Positions 48,001 to 58,804 of a stretch of DNA of 64,000 bases are shown here, piece after piece. The DNA is from Mycolicibacterium litorale (lineage in GTDB: Bacteria; Actinomycetota; Actinomycetes; Mycobacteriales; Mycobacteriaceae): the NCBI GenBank assembly GCA_002007745.1, contig CP019882.1, positions 3,348,001 to 3,412,000 on the forward strand. Reading direction: 5' to 3'. Each line of letters opens with the position of its first letter. The first letter of the stretch is position 1. Under the pieces are notes generated by a model. It saw only the letters and a program-made list of their open reading frames with translations. It was not told the DNA's origin and searched no databases. The position numbers and the translations under genes were made by a program.

Positions 48001-51000
48001 CTAGTAGGTGTACGTTCTCGCGTTACTGGCCAATTGCTTGTTACCAGAACCGTCGAGTACGAAATGGCCGGTGGTGTCAGTGAGGTAGTAACCGTCGTAC
48101 ACCGTCAGCACGATGGTGTCGCCGTTCGACAACGAACTGCCGTTCAACGTGCCGCCGGTGGCAGTCGAATATGTCGCCGAGCCATGCTGCGGCGGCTTTG
48201 TGACCACATAGTTGTACGAGTCACCGTCAGCATCGGCGTCTGCGTTGATGGATGTCCAGTCGTCGATGCCCGCCTTCCACTGCACGCCAGACTTCGGCTG
48301 CTTAGGCGTGCTGTTATACACCGAGATCGGAACGACGACATCGAAGCTTGTGCTGCCGCCGAAGCCGTCGGTGACGGTCACGGTGAACTTTGCAGTCGTA
48401 GCCGCCGCGGCGGTCCCGTTCGCGATCTCCGCCGCGGTGTAGACCTTGGCCGCAGCGTGGTAGTAGGCCTTGTTCTTAACCATTGTGTAAGTGAAGTTGC
48501 CAGACGCGTCAAAGGTCACTGTGGCGCCGTTAGTGTTGCTCGCCGTGTAGGTGAGGGTATCGCCGTCGGGATCGCTAGCCGTAACCGTACCGGTTGTCGT
48601 CTGGGTCCACGTGGACGTATTCAGATTCCCTATACCCGGTGCAGTTGTCAGCGACGCCGTAGGCCCTCCGTTGAGCAGATTTTGCGGAGCGACCGTGACC
48701 GACGCGACGGTGACGGTCTTACCGGTGCTGTCGGTGACATTTATGGTGAACGTGTCGGTTGCAGACACGCTGTGACCCGACGCCGTTCGCGTGTACGTGA
48801 AGCTGCCGTCGGAGTTAACCACCACGGTGCCGGCGGCGCCGTTGGAGCCCTTGCTATACGTCCATCCCGATCCGGTATCGCCGGCCGGTATGTTCAGCTT
48901 GCCTGTGACGACGTTGGGCGTCGAGGTCGCATCGACATTGGTCGTTGGTGATGGTGTCGTCAGCCCGCTCAAGTTCACTGTTGCGGTGCTGACTCCGCCA
49001 TGACCGTCGCTCACCTGAACCTGGAACGAATCCGAGGTGACCCCAACCTTGGGAATGTAGGTGAACGAGGTGCCGCTCATCCTGACAATGCCGCCATTGG
49101 CGGTGTAAGCCGATCCTCCGCTGGCATTGACCAGGCTGTAGGTCAGGCTGTCGCTGTCCCATCGGAGCCGTTCGCGATTGAGCCACGCACCACCCCAAGG
49201 CCATCGCTGCTACTACTGCTCACCGATCCGCTCAGTGTCGGGGCCGCGTTCTGCTTCTCGATGGGGATCGAGTACGTCACGTTGGTGGTGCCGCCGAAGC
49301 CGTCGCTGACCGCGATCGTGAAAGTGTCGCCGGGATCGCCGACGACAGCATGGTCGTGCCAGTAGCTGTCCGAGACCCGAACCACGCGTACTTCTGCAAC
49401 GAGTACGTGAACGACCCGTTGGCCGCCACGGTGATCGTCCCGCCATTGGCCGTGTTGTAGGTTCCCGCCGCCCATGAGACCGAATCGCCGTCGGCGTCTG
49501 TGGCTTTCAGCGTACCGCTGGTGTTCTGCTTGTCGTACGGGCCCACGATCCGGTCCAGCGACGAACTGCTCACGGTCACACCGTTGCCCGCCGGTGCACT
49601 GTTCAACACAGTCGGGTTGACGTTGACCACCGCCACGGTGACGGTCTTTCCGGTGCTATCAGTGCCCAGGATGGTGAACGAATCCTGCGTCGGCTGACTA
49701 TGAGCGGTCGCGGTCCTGGTGTAGGTGAAAGTGCCGTCCGCATTGAGCACCACGGTGCCGCGCTGCGAGTTGGGCGGGGTGCCGATGCTGTAGGTCATCA
49801 GACCGGTATCGGATCCGTTGATGTTCAGACTGCCGGTGACCTTGCCCGGCGCCGAGTTGGTGGTGGTCACCGGCGAGGTACTGCTCACCGGCACGCTCAC
49901 CGTCGTCGTATAGGTGTGGCCGAAGCTGTCGGTGCTGGTCAGCTGGAATGTGTCCGACGTGGCACCCGACGCCCGGTTCGGGAGGTAGGTGTAGGCGCCG
50001 GTGGTCGGGTTGAGCTTCACGACGCCGCCGTTGGCGGTGTAGGCGGATCCGCCGCTGGCACCGGTGAGTGCGTAGGTCACCGGGTTGTCGGGATTCTGCG
50101 GTGCCGAGACCGTCCCTCGAACCACACCCAGCGCCGAGGTGCTGGCAACCGTATTGGTCAGCGATCCGACGGCCTGGTTGTAGTAGACGGTGACGGTCAC
50201 GGTCTTCTGGGTGGTATCACCGTCGGGCATATACGGTTTCGACACACTGATCTGTCCGTCGCCCTGGGCCAGGACTGTCATCGTGAACGTCAGGGTCTTG
50301 GGAGATTTGTCGCTGGACAACGGATTCCAGTCCCAGACCGTCCAGTTCATCTTTCCATTGCCTGCATCGACAACGGTGACGGTGAACCGGCTGTCGTTGG
50401 GTTCGGTGAAACCGTATGAGGTGATCGGGTCGTCGTCGGCGTCGTAGAACTGCACGAATCCGGAGACGGTGGTCCCGCTGCCGTTCGGCAGATGCGACGT
50501 GGTCTGCTGCATGTCGGTGACGACGGGCGCGTAATCGGTGGCCACGTCCTCGAACCGGCGGAAGATGGCGACCACACCGATGTACATCATGAGCGAAGCC
50601 GGGTTCGGGGTGGCGCCGACGTCAACGGTCATGTCCAAGACGGTCTTTGGGGACAGGAAGGCACCCGTGGCAGCCGCGACGATCGGATCCTGCTCAGCAG
50701 TGATGATGTCACCCTGGCTGAGTGCGATCATCGCCTCGCAGAGGCTGATGGCCGAGCTCGCCCACACGGTGGCATCCCACGTCTGCGCGATGTTCATCAC
50801 CTTGATCGCGCCGGCGAGCGTGGCGGCCGTGACCGATGCGGGCGTGATGATCGAGGGGGCGCCGTCGACCATCTTGAAGGGCGGCACGAACTCGTTCATC
50901 AGCGTCGCCAACCCATTGAGGGCGTGGGCGAATGTGTCGGACACGATCCGGGAGGTGAAGAACATGTCCATCACCATCACCGGGAACTTCAGCCACGCGT

Positions 51001-51839
51001 TGGAGAGCGAGAGCGGTGCCGCCAGGAAGGCGTTGAGATTTGCGCCCCAGGCGTCGAGCGACGTTTGGACGTCGTAGTGCGCGGGCGTGGTCAGCGGACC
51101 CGCGCCGGCCTGCACGGCCGCCAGATCACCCTGCATGGACGTGGCGGATGCCGCTTGCGGGGTCGCGGCGGCCTGGGGGTGGCAGACGCGGCAGCCTGCG
51201 GGGTGGCAGCGGCACTGACGGCGACTGCGCGCACCGCGGCGAGTTTGCGGGTGGCGCCGGCCGCGGAATCTGCGCTCGACGGTCCGGTAAGCGGAACAGC
51301 CGGGTAGTCAGTCACCTGGCCCGGTGTCACCGAGGGAGATTCTTCGCTGGGCGTCGTTGTGGTGTTCGAGGTGGTCGGCGTGTCGACGGTGGGCGTCGTC
51401 TCGCCGAGGCTGGGGGTGACCGCTGCGACAGACTCGGCCTGCGGAGATGTCGCGTTCGCACCCATCGATCTGCGCGCAGCCGGGCACGGTTCGGCCGGGC
51501 CGACAGGACAGCCACCGAGGAACCGCCGTTGCTGCTCGCCGCCGGCGGTTTGGCGGTCGCGCGGCGCACCGGCCCGGCAGATCCGCCTGCATTGGCGGCC
51601 TGCCCGGACTGCCCCGCACTGCTTCCGGAATTGCTCGCCGAGTGGCGCGCCGGTCCGGCATCTGACGCACTGCCATCGGTGGAGGCCGCGGCCACGCCAT
51701 GTCCGACCCCCACCGCCAAGCCAAATCCCACGGCGGCGACGACGATCCCGTTACGGGCCGCGCTTCTACCGTTGTGGGCCGCTGGCTTGCGGTGACGCGG
51801 CCGCTTGCGGTGGCGACCCGCGTGTTTCTTCGAACTCAC
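48001..51839 (-). CDS. Large secreted protein with tandem VCBS/cadherin-like repeats (four frameshifts as read)
   Basis: Start GTG 51839 (VSSKKHAGRHRKRPRHRKPA) or ATG 51854; long basic N-region, then the hydrophobic export segment GIVVAAVGFGLAVGVGHGVA. A Ser/Ala/Thr/Pro linker follows, then a helical domain (HYDVQTSLDAWGANLNAFLA to TLDMTVDVGATPNPASLMMY) shared with the next gene, then beta-sandwich repeats with DGTFTYTRTA, DSFTILGTDSTGKTVTVAVV and GDTFTIAVSDGFGGTTNV. Single bases are missing at 51482-51484, 51175-51179, 49376-49378 and 49158-49160; corrected length is 1,280 residues. No anchor or sorting motif is seen. Base composition is lower in G+C than neighbours. Probably a cell-surface or secreted adhesin-like protein (inference). 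Confidence 0.82.
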
Positions 51840-52092
51840 GAACCTCCCACCCATTCCAGTGACGCGAATCGATGCAGGCCATCTGTGAGATGCGTGTCAC
51901 TTTATCGCTCCGCAACCTAGCATGACTGCTTGACAACGACAAAGAAGACGCCAGAGGAAATTTTGAGATTCCGAAGCGAACAGGCCTTTTGCTGGGATCG
52001 AGAACAGTGCGGTTCAGTATTGGCGTGACTTGTTTGCGGGCTAAACGAATTTCAGCAAACGCACGTCGGCCAGTTCTTCGCCGGGTAGCGGT

Positions 52093-53594
52093 TCACAACA
52101 ACGCGGTGTAGTGGACGGTGACGGTGATGGTGGTGGTATGGCCATTGGGCGCGTAGGGATGCCCGAGTCCGAGGTCGAGCAGCTGCCCGGCACTGTCGTC
52201 GATGGTGACGTTGAACGTGTCGGTACCGGAGGTCATCAGATCCGAGGTCCGGGTGTAGACCCACGAGCCGTCAAGACCGATCACGACGACACCCTTGGAC
52301 GGCTGGGTGATCGTGTAGACGAGTGGGTCACCGTCGGAATCGGTGGCATTCACATTTCCCGAGACCACGCCGAGCAGCTGACCGCTCTGCGTTGGTGCCG
52401 TCGATGGCAGATGGTCAAGGGCTACCCACTGAAACCGCTTGTAGCAGGCCACCAAGGCGGTATAGGCCATCAACGAGAACAGATTGGGGGCGCGCCGGTA
52501 TCGAAGGTCATGTTCAGCACGCTTCCGGGATCAAGCACGCCCGCCGTACCCCCCGCCGTCGCGGCGTCCATGAGGTGTTGCGGATCGAAGTCGCCGGCGA
52601 GCAGCTTGTCGAGGACCTTGACCATCGCGCCGACAGCACCAGCGGCGACCTGCGCCTCGGTCAGCGTGGCACTTTGCGGGTCTTTGATTCGGTAGGGCGG
52701 CACGACCCTGTTCAAGAGCGACCCCACGACGTTGAGCCCATCCGAGAAGGTGTAGCCGGGGATGACCGAGTTGACGAACAGGTGGACCAGGTTGATCAGG
52801 TCGGGGATCCATTGGGTGACCGGCATGGGATTGGCCACGAAATAGTCCATGCTGGCGTCGTGCGCATCAAGCGCCTGGTCGAGGGTGTAGTGGGCCGGCG
52901 TCACGAATTTGGTATCGGCCGGCTCGGGCCAGCCCACCAATTGGTTCAGTATTGCGGCAAGGGTGTCCACAAAATGTTGGGGTGTCCCCGGCGCGGCCGA
53001 GGCTGCGGCTGAGGCGCTCTTCACGGCGGCGACGCGTTTGGGCGCCGGTCCTGCGCTCAGCGCGGCGCCGGGGGGCTGCGGCGCGAATTGGGGTGATTCG
53101 GTCGCCGAAGCCGCAGACGATGCGGAACGGAAATACCGGACTGCCGATCTCGTTGCCGCAGACCCGCCTGTCGCCGGAGCGGCGCCTGGAACCGGGTCCA
53201 CGGGCGCGGCAAGCCGATTGACCGGCTTCCTCGGGACCGGTGTAGTGGCTCCGACGCCGACCCGGCGCTGGAAGGGAGCCCGACTCGCGATCGGGGTGGA
53301 CGCCACGATGGCGTCTGGCCGCCCAGGCCCGCGGGCGCCCCTGGTGGTCCGCGAGTCGGCCGGACGATGTGTCCGCTCGGGTCCAGCCGCCGGCGAACTT
53401 TTGGCCGCCGCGCTGTTCGACCCGTCGTCGGTGCTGGCCCACGCGGCGGGCTGGGCGCAACCGATCGCCGCGGCCAAGCCGAGACCGACCGCCCCGACCC
53501 CCAGCCAGTGCACGTGCATCGAGGCGTCGAACGTGGAGGGCTTGCGGTGACGCCCTTTCGATCGGCGTGCTTTTCGCGTACTGGAGGCGGCCAT
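52093..53594 (-). CDS. Secreted protein, paralogue of the preceding large repeat protein (one frameshift as read)
   Basis: ATG 53594 (MAASSTRKARRSKGRHRKPS) with AGAGGAG upstream. It has the same plan: basic N-region with GRHRKP, export segment VGAVGLGLAAAIGCAQPAAW, Pro/Ala/Ser linker to about residue 200, a helical domain HYTLDQALDAHDASMDYFVA to SVLNMTFDTGAP homologous to that in the neighbour, and only one beta repeat (NATDSDGDPLVYTITQPSKG ... GTDTFNVTIDDSAGQ). At GGGGG 52496-52500 one base is missing; corrected length is 500. Function unknown. Confidence 0.8.
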
Positions 53595-53740
53595 CGAAGC
53601 TCCTCTGCAGCCGTCGTGTCTTACACCGGCATGGTTGTCTTGGCCCAACCGCGCACCGGCGGGCCACGTGACAGGAAACAACGAAAAGAAAGGCGCGTCT
53701 CACACACTCTGCTCGGGGGAGAACTACGCCACGAATAGCT

Positions 53741-53780
53741 CTAGCAAATTAACATTGGCTTGCCTATTGCACATGCCAAT
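53741..53780 (-). promoter_or_regulatory. A+T-rich promoter region of the secreted-protein pair
   Basis: By my count 16 of 40 bases are G or C, very low for this genome. On the minus strand TTGGCA and AATGTT are 17 bases apart, a possible -35/-10 pair, and ATTGGC (53754) / GCCAAT (53775) form an inverted repeat. Such tracts are typical of Lsr2 targets in mycobacteria (inference). Confidence 0.35.
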
Positions 53781-53819
53781 CGGCGTTATCAACCGAGCTG
53801 AATCAGCGCGCCTCGCGGA

Positions 53820-54419
53820 TCACCGCTCGCGATCGCCCAGCAATCGCTCGACGTACTTCGCAATGACGTCCACCTCGAGGTTCACCGGGGCTCCGACCGG
53901 TGCGCGGCCCAGCGTGGTCAGCGCCAGCGTCGTGGGGATCAGCGACACCTCGAACCAATCGTCACCCAGTCCGGACACCGTCAGCGAGATGCCGTCGACG
54001 GTGATCGAACCCTTCTCCACCACATAGCGCGCCAAGTCCGGTGGGAGCGCGATGCGCACCACCTCCCAGTGCTCGGACGGCGTACGCGACACGACCCGCC
54101 CGGTGCCGTCGACGTGCCCTTGCACGATGTGGCCACCGAGCCTGCTGTTGATCGCTGCGGCGCGCTCCAGGTTGACCGAGCTACCGACCTCGACGACGGC
54201 CAAACTCGACCGGTTCAGCGTCTCCGCCATCACATCCGCACTGAACTGCCCGCCCGGTAGCACCTCGACCACCGTCAGACAGACCCCGTTGACCGCGATC
54301 GAGTCGCCGTGACGCGCGTCAGCGGTGACCACAGGCCCGCGAATGACGAAACGGGCGGAGTCGGCCAGGTCGTCCTTGCCGACCACCTCGCCCAGTTCCT
54401 CGACGATTCCGGTGAACAC
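53820..54419 (-). CDS. ribE: Riboflavin synthase, alpha chain
   Basis: A 199-residue two-barrel enzyme making riboflavin from two lumazines. N-terminal barrel FTGIVEELGEVVGKDD, GDSIAVNGVCLTVVEVLPGG; C-terminal barrel GGHIVQGHVDGTGRVVSRTP and GSITVDGISLTVSGLGDDWF, both with family signature. GTG 54419 is the start. It is divergent from lprG as in M. tuberculosis (Rv1412/Rv1411c), but is separated from ribA2 by the two secreted-protein genes. Confidence 0.96.
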   Translation of the reverse strand: MFTGIVEELGEVVGKDDLADSARFVIRGPVVTADARHGDSIAVNGVCLTVVEVLPGGQFSADVMAETLNRSSLAVVEVGSSVNLERAAAINSRLGGHIVQGHVDGTGRVVSRTPSEHWEVVRIALPPDLARYVVEKGSITVDGISLTVSGLGDDWFEVSLIPTTLALTTLGRAPVGAPVNLEVDVIAKYVERLLGDRER

Positions 54420-54537
54420 CCGCCCAATCTATCCCGGTCGGCACGACACTCGGCCGGGCACACCGAAAGCGCAGGTTATCCCCCATGACCGCGAGTGGTT
54501 ACCGGATCGCGAATGGGGTCGCGTCGGGCCGACCCTC

Positions 54538-54543
54538 TACGAT
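54538..54543 (+). promoter_or_regulatory. -10 element of lprG (leaderless)
   Basis: TACGAT lies seven bases before ATG 54551, with no ribosome site between. Confidence 0.5.
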
Positions 54544-54550
54544 GCAACCT

Positions 54551-55246
54551 ATGCCGACGTGCCGCCGAATGTTTGCCGTCCTTGCCGCCCTCTTCGCCAC
54601 CGCCGTGCTTTTCGTCGCCGGTTGCTCCTCCTCGAAGCCCGCCGAGCCATTGCCGGACGCCGCCGGACTACTGCAGCAGTCCATCGCCACCACCAAAGCG
54701 CTCAAGAGCGCCCACCTGGACATCACGGTCGGCGGCAAGATCGACGGGCTGCCCGTCAAGAAGCTCTCCGGTGACCTGACCAACGTGCCCGCCGTCGCGG
54801 TCTCCGGTAACTCGACGATCTCCATGGGGGGTTCGGACGTCGACATCCAGTTGGTGGTCCTCGACGGCACGCTCTACGCCGCGCTGACCCCCAACAACTG
54901 GCTGGACATGGGTCCGGCCAAGGACATCTACGACCCCTCGGTGGTCCTCAACCCCGACACCGGCCTGGCCAACTGGCTGGCCAGCATCACCGACGCCAAG
55001 TCGGAGGCCAGCGAGACCATCAACGGCGTCGACACCGTGCGGATCTCCGGCAAGGTCAGTGCCGACGCCATGAACAAGCTCATCCCGCTCAAGGCGTCCA
55101 GCCCGCTGCCCGCCACCGTGTGGGTCCAGAAAGCCGATCCGCATCAGCTGGTGCAGGCCAAGGCCGACACCGGTAACGGCAGCAACATCCAGATCACGCT
55201 GTCCGAGTGGGACAAGCCGGTCACCGTCACCAAGCCCGCCGTCTGA
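54551..55246 (+). CDS. lprG: Lipoprotein LprG
   Basis: A 231-residue lipoprotein that carries triacylated glycolipids (LAM, triacylglycerides) to the outer envelope. Signal peptide [20 protein letters not shown] with lipobox VAGC at about residue 21. Mature blocks [20 protein letters not shown] and [20 protein letters not shown] match the family. ATG 54551 fits a leaderless start; an in-frame ATG three codons earlier is an alternative. It is followed 11 bases later by p55, the known partner. Confidence 0.94.
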   Translation: MPTCRRMFAVLAALFATAVLFVAGCSSSKPAEPLPDAAGLLQQSIATTKALKSAHLDITVGGKIDGLPVKKLSGDLTNVPAVAVSGNSTISMGGSDVDIQLVVLDGTLYAALTPNNWLDMGPAKDIYDPSVVLNPDTGLANWLASITDAKSEASETINGVDTVRISGKVSADAMNKLIPLKASSPLPATVWVQKADPHQLVQAKADTGNGSNIQITLSEWDKPVTVTKPAV

Positions 55247-55257
55247 CGGCCTCAGGC

Positions 55258-56823
55258 ATGGCTGAGTCCTTGAACATCGGCGCCCACCGGGCGCAGACCT
55301 CCGGCCGCAGCCGCCGGGTCGCGATCGGCGCCGGCAGCCTCGCGGTGCTGCTCGGGGCGCTCGACACCTACGTCGTCGTCACCATCATGGTCGACATCAT
55401 GTCGACCGTCGGCATCCCGGTGAACAAGATTCAGCAGGTCACGCCGATCATCACCTGGTATCTGCTGGGTTACATCGCGGCCATGCCGCTGCTGGGCCGG
55501 CTGTCCGACCGGTTCGGCCGCAAGCTCGTCCTGCAGCTGTCCCTGGTGACCTTCGCCGTCGGCTCCGTGGTGACCGCCTTGTCCACCGACCTGACGATGT
55601 TGGTGATCGGCCGGCTCATCCAGGGTGTGGCCAGCGGTGCCCTGCTGCCCGTCACGCTGGCGCTGGCGGCCGACCTGTGGGCGGCGCGCAGCCGTGCCGC
55701 GGTGCTCGGCGGCATCGGCGCCGCCCAGGAGCTGGGCAGCGTGCTCGGCCCGCTCTACGGCATCGGTGTGGTGTTGCTGCTGGGCAAGTGGCAGGACGTG
55801 TTCTGGATCAACGTCCCGCTGACGGTGATCGCGATGGTGGCGATCCACTTCAGCCTGCCCTCGCGGGATCGCAGCGCCAACCCGGAACGGGTCGACCTGG
55901 TCGGCGGGATTCTGCTCGCCATCGCATTGGGCCTGGCCGTCATCGGTCTCTACAACCCGAACCCGGACGGCAAGCAGCTGCTGCCACCGCACGGCCTGGT
56001 CCTGGTCATCGGCGCCGTCGTCGCGGCAATCGCATTCGCGGTCTGGGAGCGTTTCGCCCGAACCCGGTTGATCGAACCGGCCGGCGTGCGGTTCGTCCCG
56101 TTCCTGGCCGCGCTGGGTACTTCGCTGTGCGCCGGCGCGGCGCTGATGGTCACGCTGGTCAATGTCGAACTGTTCGGCCAGGGCGTGCTGGGCAAGGACC
56201 AGACCCAGGCCGCGTTCCTGCTACTGCACTTCCTCATCGCGCTACCGATCGGTGCACTCGTCGGCGGCTGGATCGCCACCAGGATCGGCGACCGGATCGT
56301 CGCGGTGGTCGGCATGCTGATCGCCGCCGGCGCGTACTGGCTGATTTCGCACTGGGGCACCAATGTGGTTGATGCCCACCACGATCTGGGCTTCGTGTCG
56401 CTGCCGGTGATCGACACCGACCTGGCCCTGGCCGGCCTCGGGCTGGGCCTGGTGATCGGCCCGCTCACCTCGGCCGCGCTGCGGGTGGTGCCGTCAGCCC
56501 AGCATGGCATCGCCTCGTCGCTGGTCGTGGTGGCCCGGATGACGGGCATGCTGATCGGCGTCGCGGCGTTGAGCGCCTGGGGTCTGTACCGGTTCAACCA
56601 GATCCTGGCCACCCTGCCCAGCCCGGGTGGTGACAGCCTGGCCGCCAAGATCGCCGGCGAGGCCGTGCGTTATCGCACCGCGTTCGCCATGCAGTACGGC
56701 TCGATTTTCTTCGTCACCGTGATCGTGTGCCTCGTCGGCGCCGTGTTGGCGTTGTTCATCGGCGGCAGGCAAGCCCACGCCGACGAGTCCGACGACGAGC
56801 CGTCGCTAGCCGCCCTGCGGTAG
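55258..56823 (+). CDS. p55: MFS efflux pump P55
   Basis: A 521-residue 14-helix major facilitator of the DHA2 type. Motif A is [16 protein letters not shown], and motif D1/antiporter region lies in [14 protein letters not shown]. With LprG it supports lipid export and intrinsic drug tolerance in mycobacteria. ATG 55258 lies 11 bases after lprG. Its end overlaps the convergent decarboxylase gene by 18 bases. Confidence 0.94.
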   Translation: MAESLNIGAHRAQTSGRSRRVAIGAGSLAVLLGALDTYVVVTIMVDIMSTVGIPVNKIQQVTPIITWYLLGYIAAMPLLGRLSDRFGRKLVLQLSLVTFAVGSVVTALSTDLTMLVIGRLIQGVASGALLPVTLALAADLWAARSRAAVLGGIGAAQELGSVLGPLYGIGVVLLLGKWQDVFWINVPLTVIAMVAIHFSLPSRDRSANPERVDLVGGILLAIALGLAVIGLYNPNPDGKQLLPPHGLVLVIGAVVAAIAFAVWERFARTRLIEPAGVRFVPFLAALGTSLCAGAALMVTLVNVELFGQGVLGKDQTQAAFLLLHFLIALPIGALVGGWIATRIGDRIVAVVGMLIAAGAYWLISHWGTNVVDAHHDLGFVSLPVIDTDLALAGLGLGLVIGPLTSAALRVVPSAQHGIASSLVVVARMTGMLIGVAALSAWGLYRFNQILATLPSPGGDSLAAKIAGEAVRYRTAFAMQYGSIFFVTVIVCLVGAVLALFIGGRQAHADESDDEPSLAALR

Positions 56824-58080
56824 CGGCACGTCGCGCGACAACAGATCCGCCCAGGTATCGCGGCGCACCACCAGGCGTGCGTCGCCGCCGGCGGCGAACA
56901 CCACCGGGATCCGGCGCGCACCGTTGTACTGGTTGGACATGGTGTAGCAGTACGCTCCGGTGACGGGCACGGCCAGCAGGTCGCCCACGGCCGGATCGGC
57001 AAGGGGCACACCGTCGATCAGCTGGTCGCCCGACTCGCAGTGCCGCCCGACCACGGTGACCTCGTCGCCGCCGCCCACGCGTGCGGGCAAGGTGGCCTCG
57101 AATCGCTGGCCGTAGAGCGACACCTCCAGGTTGTCCCCCATCCCGCCGTCGACGGCCACGTGCGTGACCGCGCCATGCTTGACGGTCGTGACCCGATAGA
57201 CGGTGCAGGCGGCGGCTGCGGTCATCGACCTACCCGGCTCGACGATGATGCGCGCGCCGGCGGGAACGAGTTCGCGGGCCCGCTCGATCATCGTCTGGGC
57301 GTACGCCGCCACGCTCGGCGGGTGATCGGTGTAGCTGTAGCGCACCCCGAGACCGCCACCGAAGTCGTAGACGTCGAAACTGCCGAGTTCGGCGACCGGC
57401 GCGACGGCGGCGGCCAGCTGGTCGGCGTCGAGCAGCTGGGAACCGACGTGGGTGTGCACCCCGTCGCAGCGCAAGACCCGGCTGCGCCGGATACGGTCGA
57501 TCGCCACGCGGGCGTCAGCCGGCAGCAGTCCGAATTTGGAGCCGGTGTGGCCCGTCGCCACCGCCGCATGGGTGTCGGCCTCGATGCCGGGGACGACCCG
57601 AACCAGACAGGCCTGCCGTCGGCCGGGTTCGACGATGCGCTCGAGCCGGTCGATGTCGTCGAAGTTGTCGACGACGACCAGTCCCACCCCCTCGGCGACT
57701 GCCAGTTCCAACTCCTCATCGGTCTTGGCGTTGCCGTGCAACAGCATTCGAGCCGGATCTGCGCCGGCGGACAGCGCGGTGACGATCTCTCCCCCACCCG
57801 CTACATCCAGATGCAACCCCTCCTCGGTGGCCACCCGCTGGATCGCCGTGCACGGGAACGCTTTCGAGGCGAAGGCCACATCCGATCGTGGCCAGCGGTC
57901 CCGGAAGGCGGCCAGATAATCGCGTGCCCGCTGCCGCAGGGCATCTTCAGCAACCACCATCACCGGGGTGCCGAACTCGGCGGCCAGATCGTCCAGTCGA
58001 CAGCCGCCGACAGTCAGCATGCCGTCACCGTCGACGCGGCTGCCCGACGGGAACAGGCCGAGCACATCAGGATCGCTCAT
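56806..58080 (-). CDS. Diaminopimelate decarboxylase-like PLP enzyme
   Basis: A 424-residue fold III PLP protein. The PLP lysine is in [18 protein letters not shown], with [43 protein letters not shown] and the decarboxylase signature [19 protein letters not shown], all LysA-like. It would decarboxylate meso-DAP to lysine or a related D-centre amino acid. Its position at the end of a peptide/amino-sugar operon, not in a lysine cluster, suggests a catabolic paralogue. The ATG shares one base with the preceding stop (TGATG). Confidence 0.87.
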   Translation of the reverse strand: MSDPDVLGLFPSGSRVDGDGMLTVGGCRLDDLAAEFGTPVMVVAEDALRQRARDYLAAFRDRWPRSDVAFASKAFPCTAIQRVATEEGLHLDVAGGGEIVTALSAGADPARMLLHGNAKTDEELELAVAEGVGLVVVDNFDDIDRLERIVEPGRRQACLVRVVPGIEADTHAAVATGHTGSKFGLLPADARVAIDRIRRSRVLRCDGVHTHVGSQLLDADQLAAAVAPVAELGSFDVYDFGGGLGVRYSYTDHPPSVAAYAQTMIERARELVPAGARIIVEPGRSMTAAAACTVYRVTTVKHGAVTHVAVDGGMGDNLEVSLYGQRFEATLPARVGGGDEVTVVGRHCESGDQLIDGVPLADPAVGDLLAVPVTGAYCYTMSNQYNGARRIPVVFAAGGDARLVVRRDTWADLLSRDVPLPQGG

Positions 58081-58804
58081 CAGACCATCCTCTCCGATGC
58101 GGCCCGGTCGGCGACGACTGTGACATCAGCGTGGCGCTGCAATACCGAGGCGGGCACATCCGCGCTGACCGGCCCGCCCAACGCGGCGGCCAACGCATCG
58201 GCCTTCCCGGCTCCCGACGCCAGCAGCAGGATCGACCGGGCGCGGCAGATCGTCGCCAGGCCTTGCGTGATCGCGCGACGCGGCACGTCGTGGATCCGGT
58301 CGCCGAAGAAGCGCGCGTTGTCGAGCCGGGTCCGCTCGGACAGTTCCACCACGCGCGTCACCGAATCGGGCGACGAACCGGGCTCGTTGAAGGCCAGGTG
58401 ACCGTTGGAGCCGATTCCGGCGATCTGGACATCCACCCGCCGAGGGCCTGGATCCGGTCCTCGAACTCCGCTGCCGCCACCTCCGGATCGCCGTTGTCTC
58501 CCTGTGGCACATACACATTGGCGGACGGAATGCGCAACGGACCGGCGATGCGGTCGTGCACGTACGCCGAGTAGCTGTGCGGATCGCCGGCGCCCAGCCC
58601 GACGTACTCGTCGAGAGCGACGACGACCGCGCCGGACAGGTCGATGTCACCGGCCGCACTGCGCCGGGCCAGTTCGGCGTACAGCCGCGTCGGGGTGCCG
58701 CCCGTCGCGACACCGAGCCGTGGTGTGCCGGCGGGCAGCCGTGCCAGCAGCGTGTCGGCGGCAGTGGTGGCGAAGAGGTGGTCGTCGACGACGATGATGT
58801 TCAC
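58080..58804 (-). CDS. Glucosamine-6-phosphate deaminase-like protein (one frameshift as read)
   Basis: GTG 58804 (VNIIVVDDHLFATTAADTLL) overlaps the kinase stop. GVATGGTPTRLYAELARRSA, VVALDEYVGLGAGDPHSYSA and IAGIGSNGHLAFNEPGSS are the NagB phosphate loop, catalytic Asp and catalytic His regions. One base is missing at CCC 58436-58438, between QALGG and VDVQIAGIG; corrected length is 241. It would convert GlcN6P to fructose 6-phosphate and ammonia, or act on a similar amino-sugar phosphate. Confidence 0.87.

Noticed and set aside
47703..48083. Plus-strand gene starting MNTAPVEVHVYPVG
   Set aside because: Codon pattern looks coding only for the first ~35 codons, the 3' part overlaps the large secreted gene, and no homologue is recognised.
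48001..51839. PE/PPE or LPXTG-anchored protein
   Set aside because: No PE/PPE motif at the N-terminus and no sorting signal or terminal membrane helix at the C-terminus.
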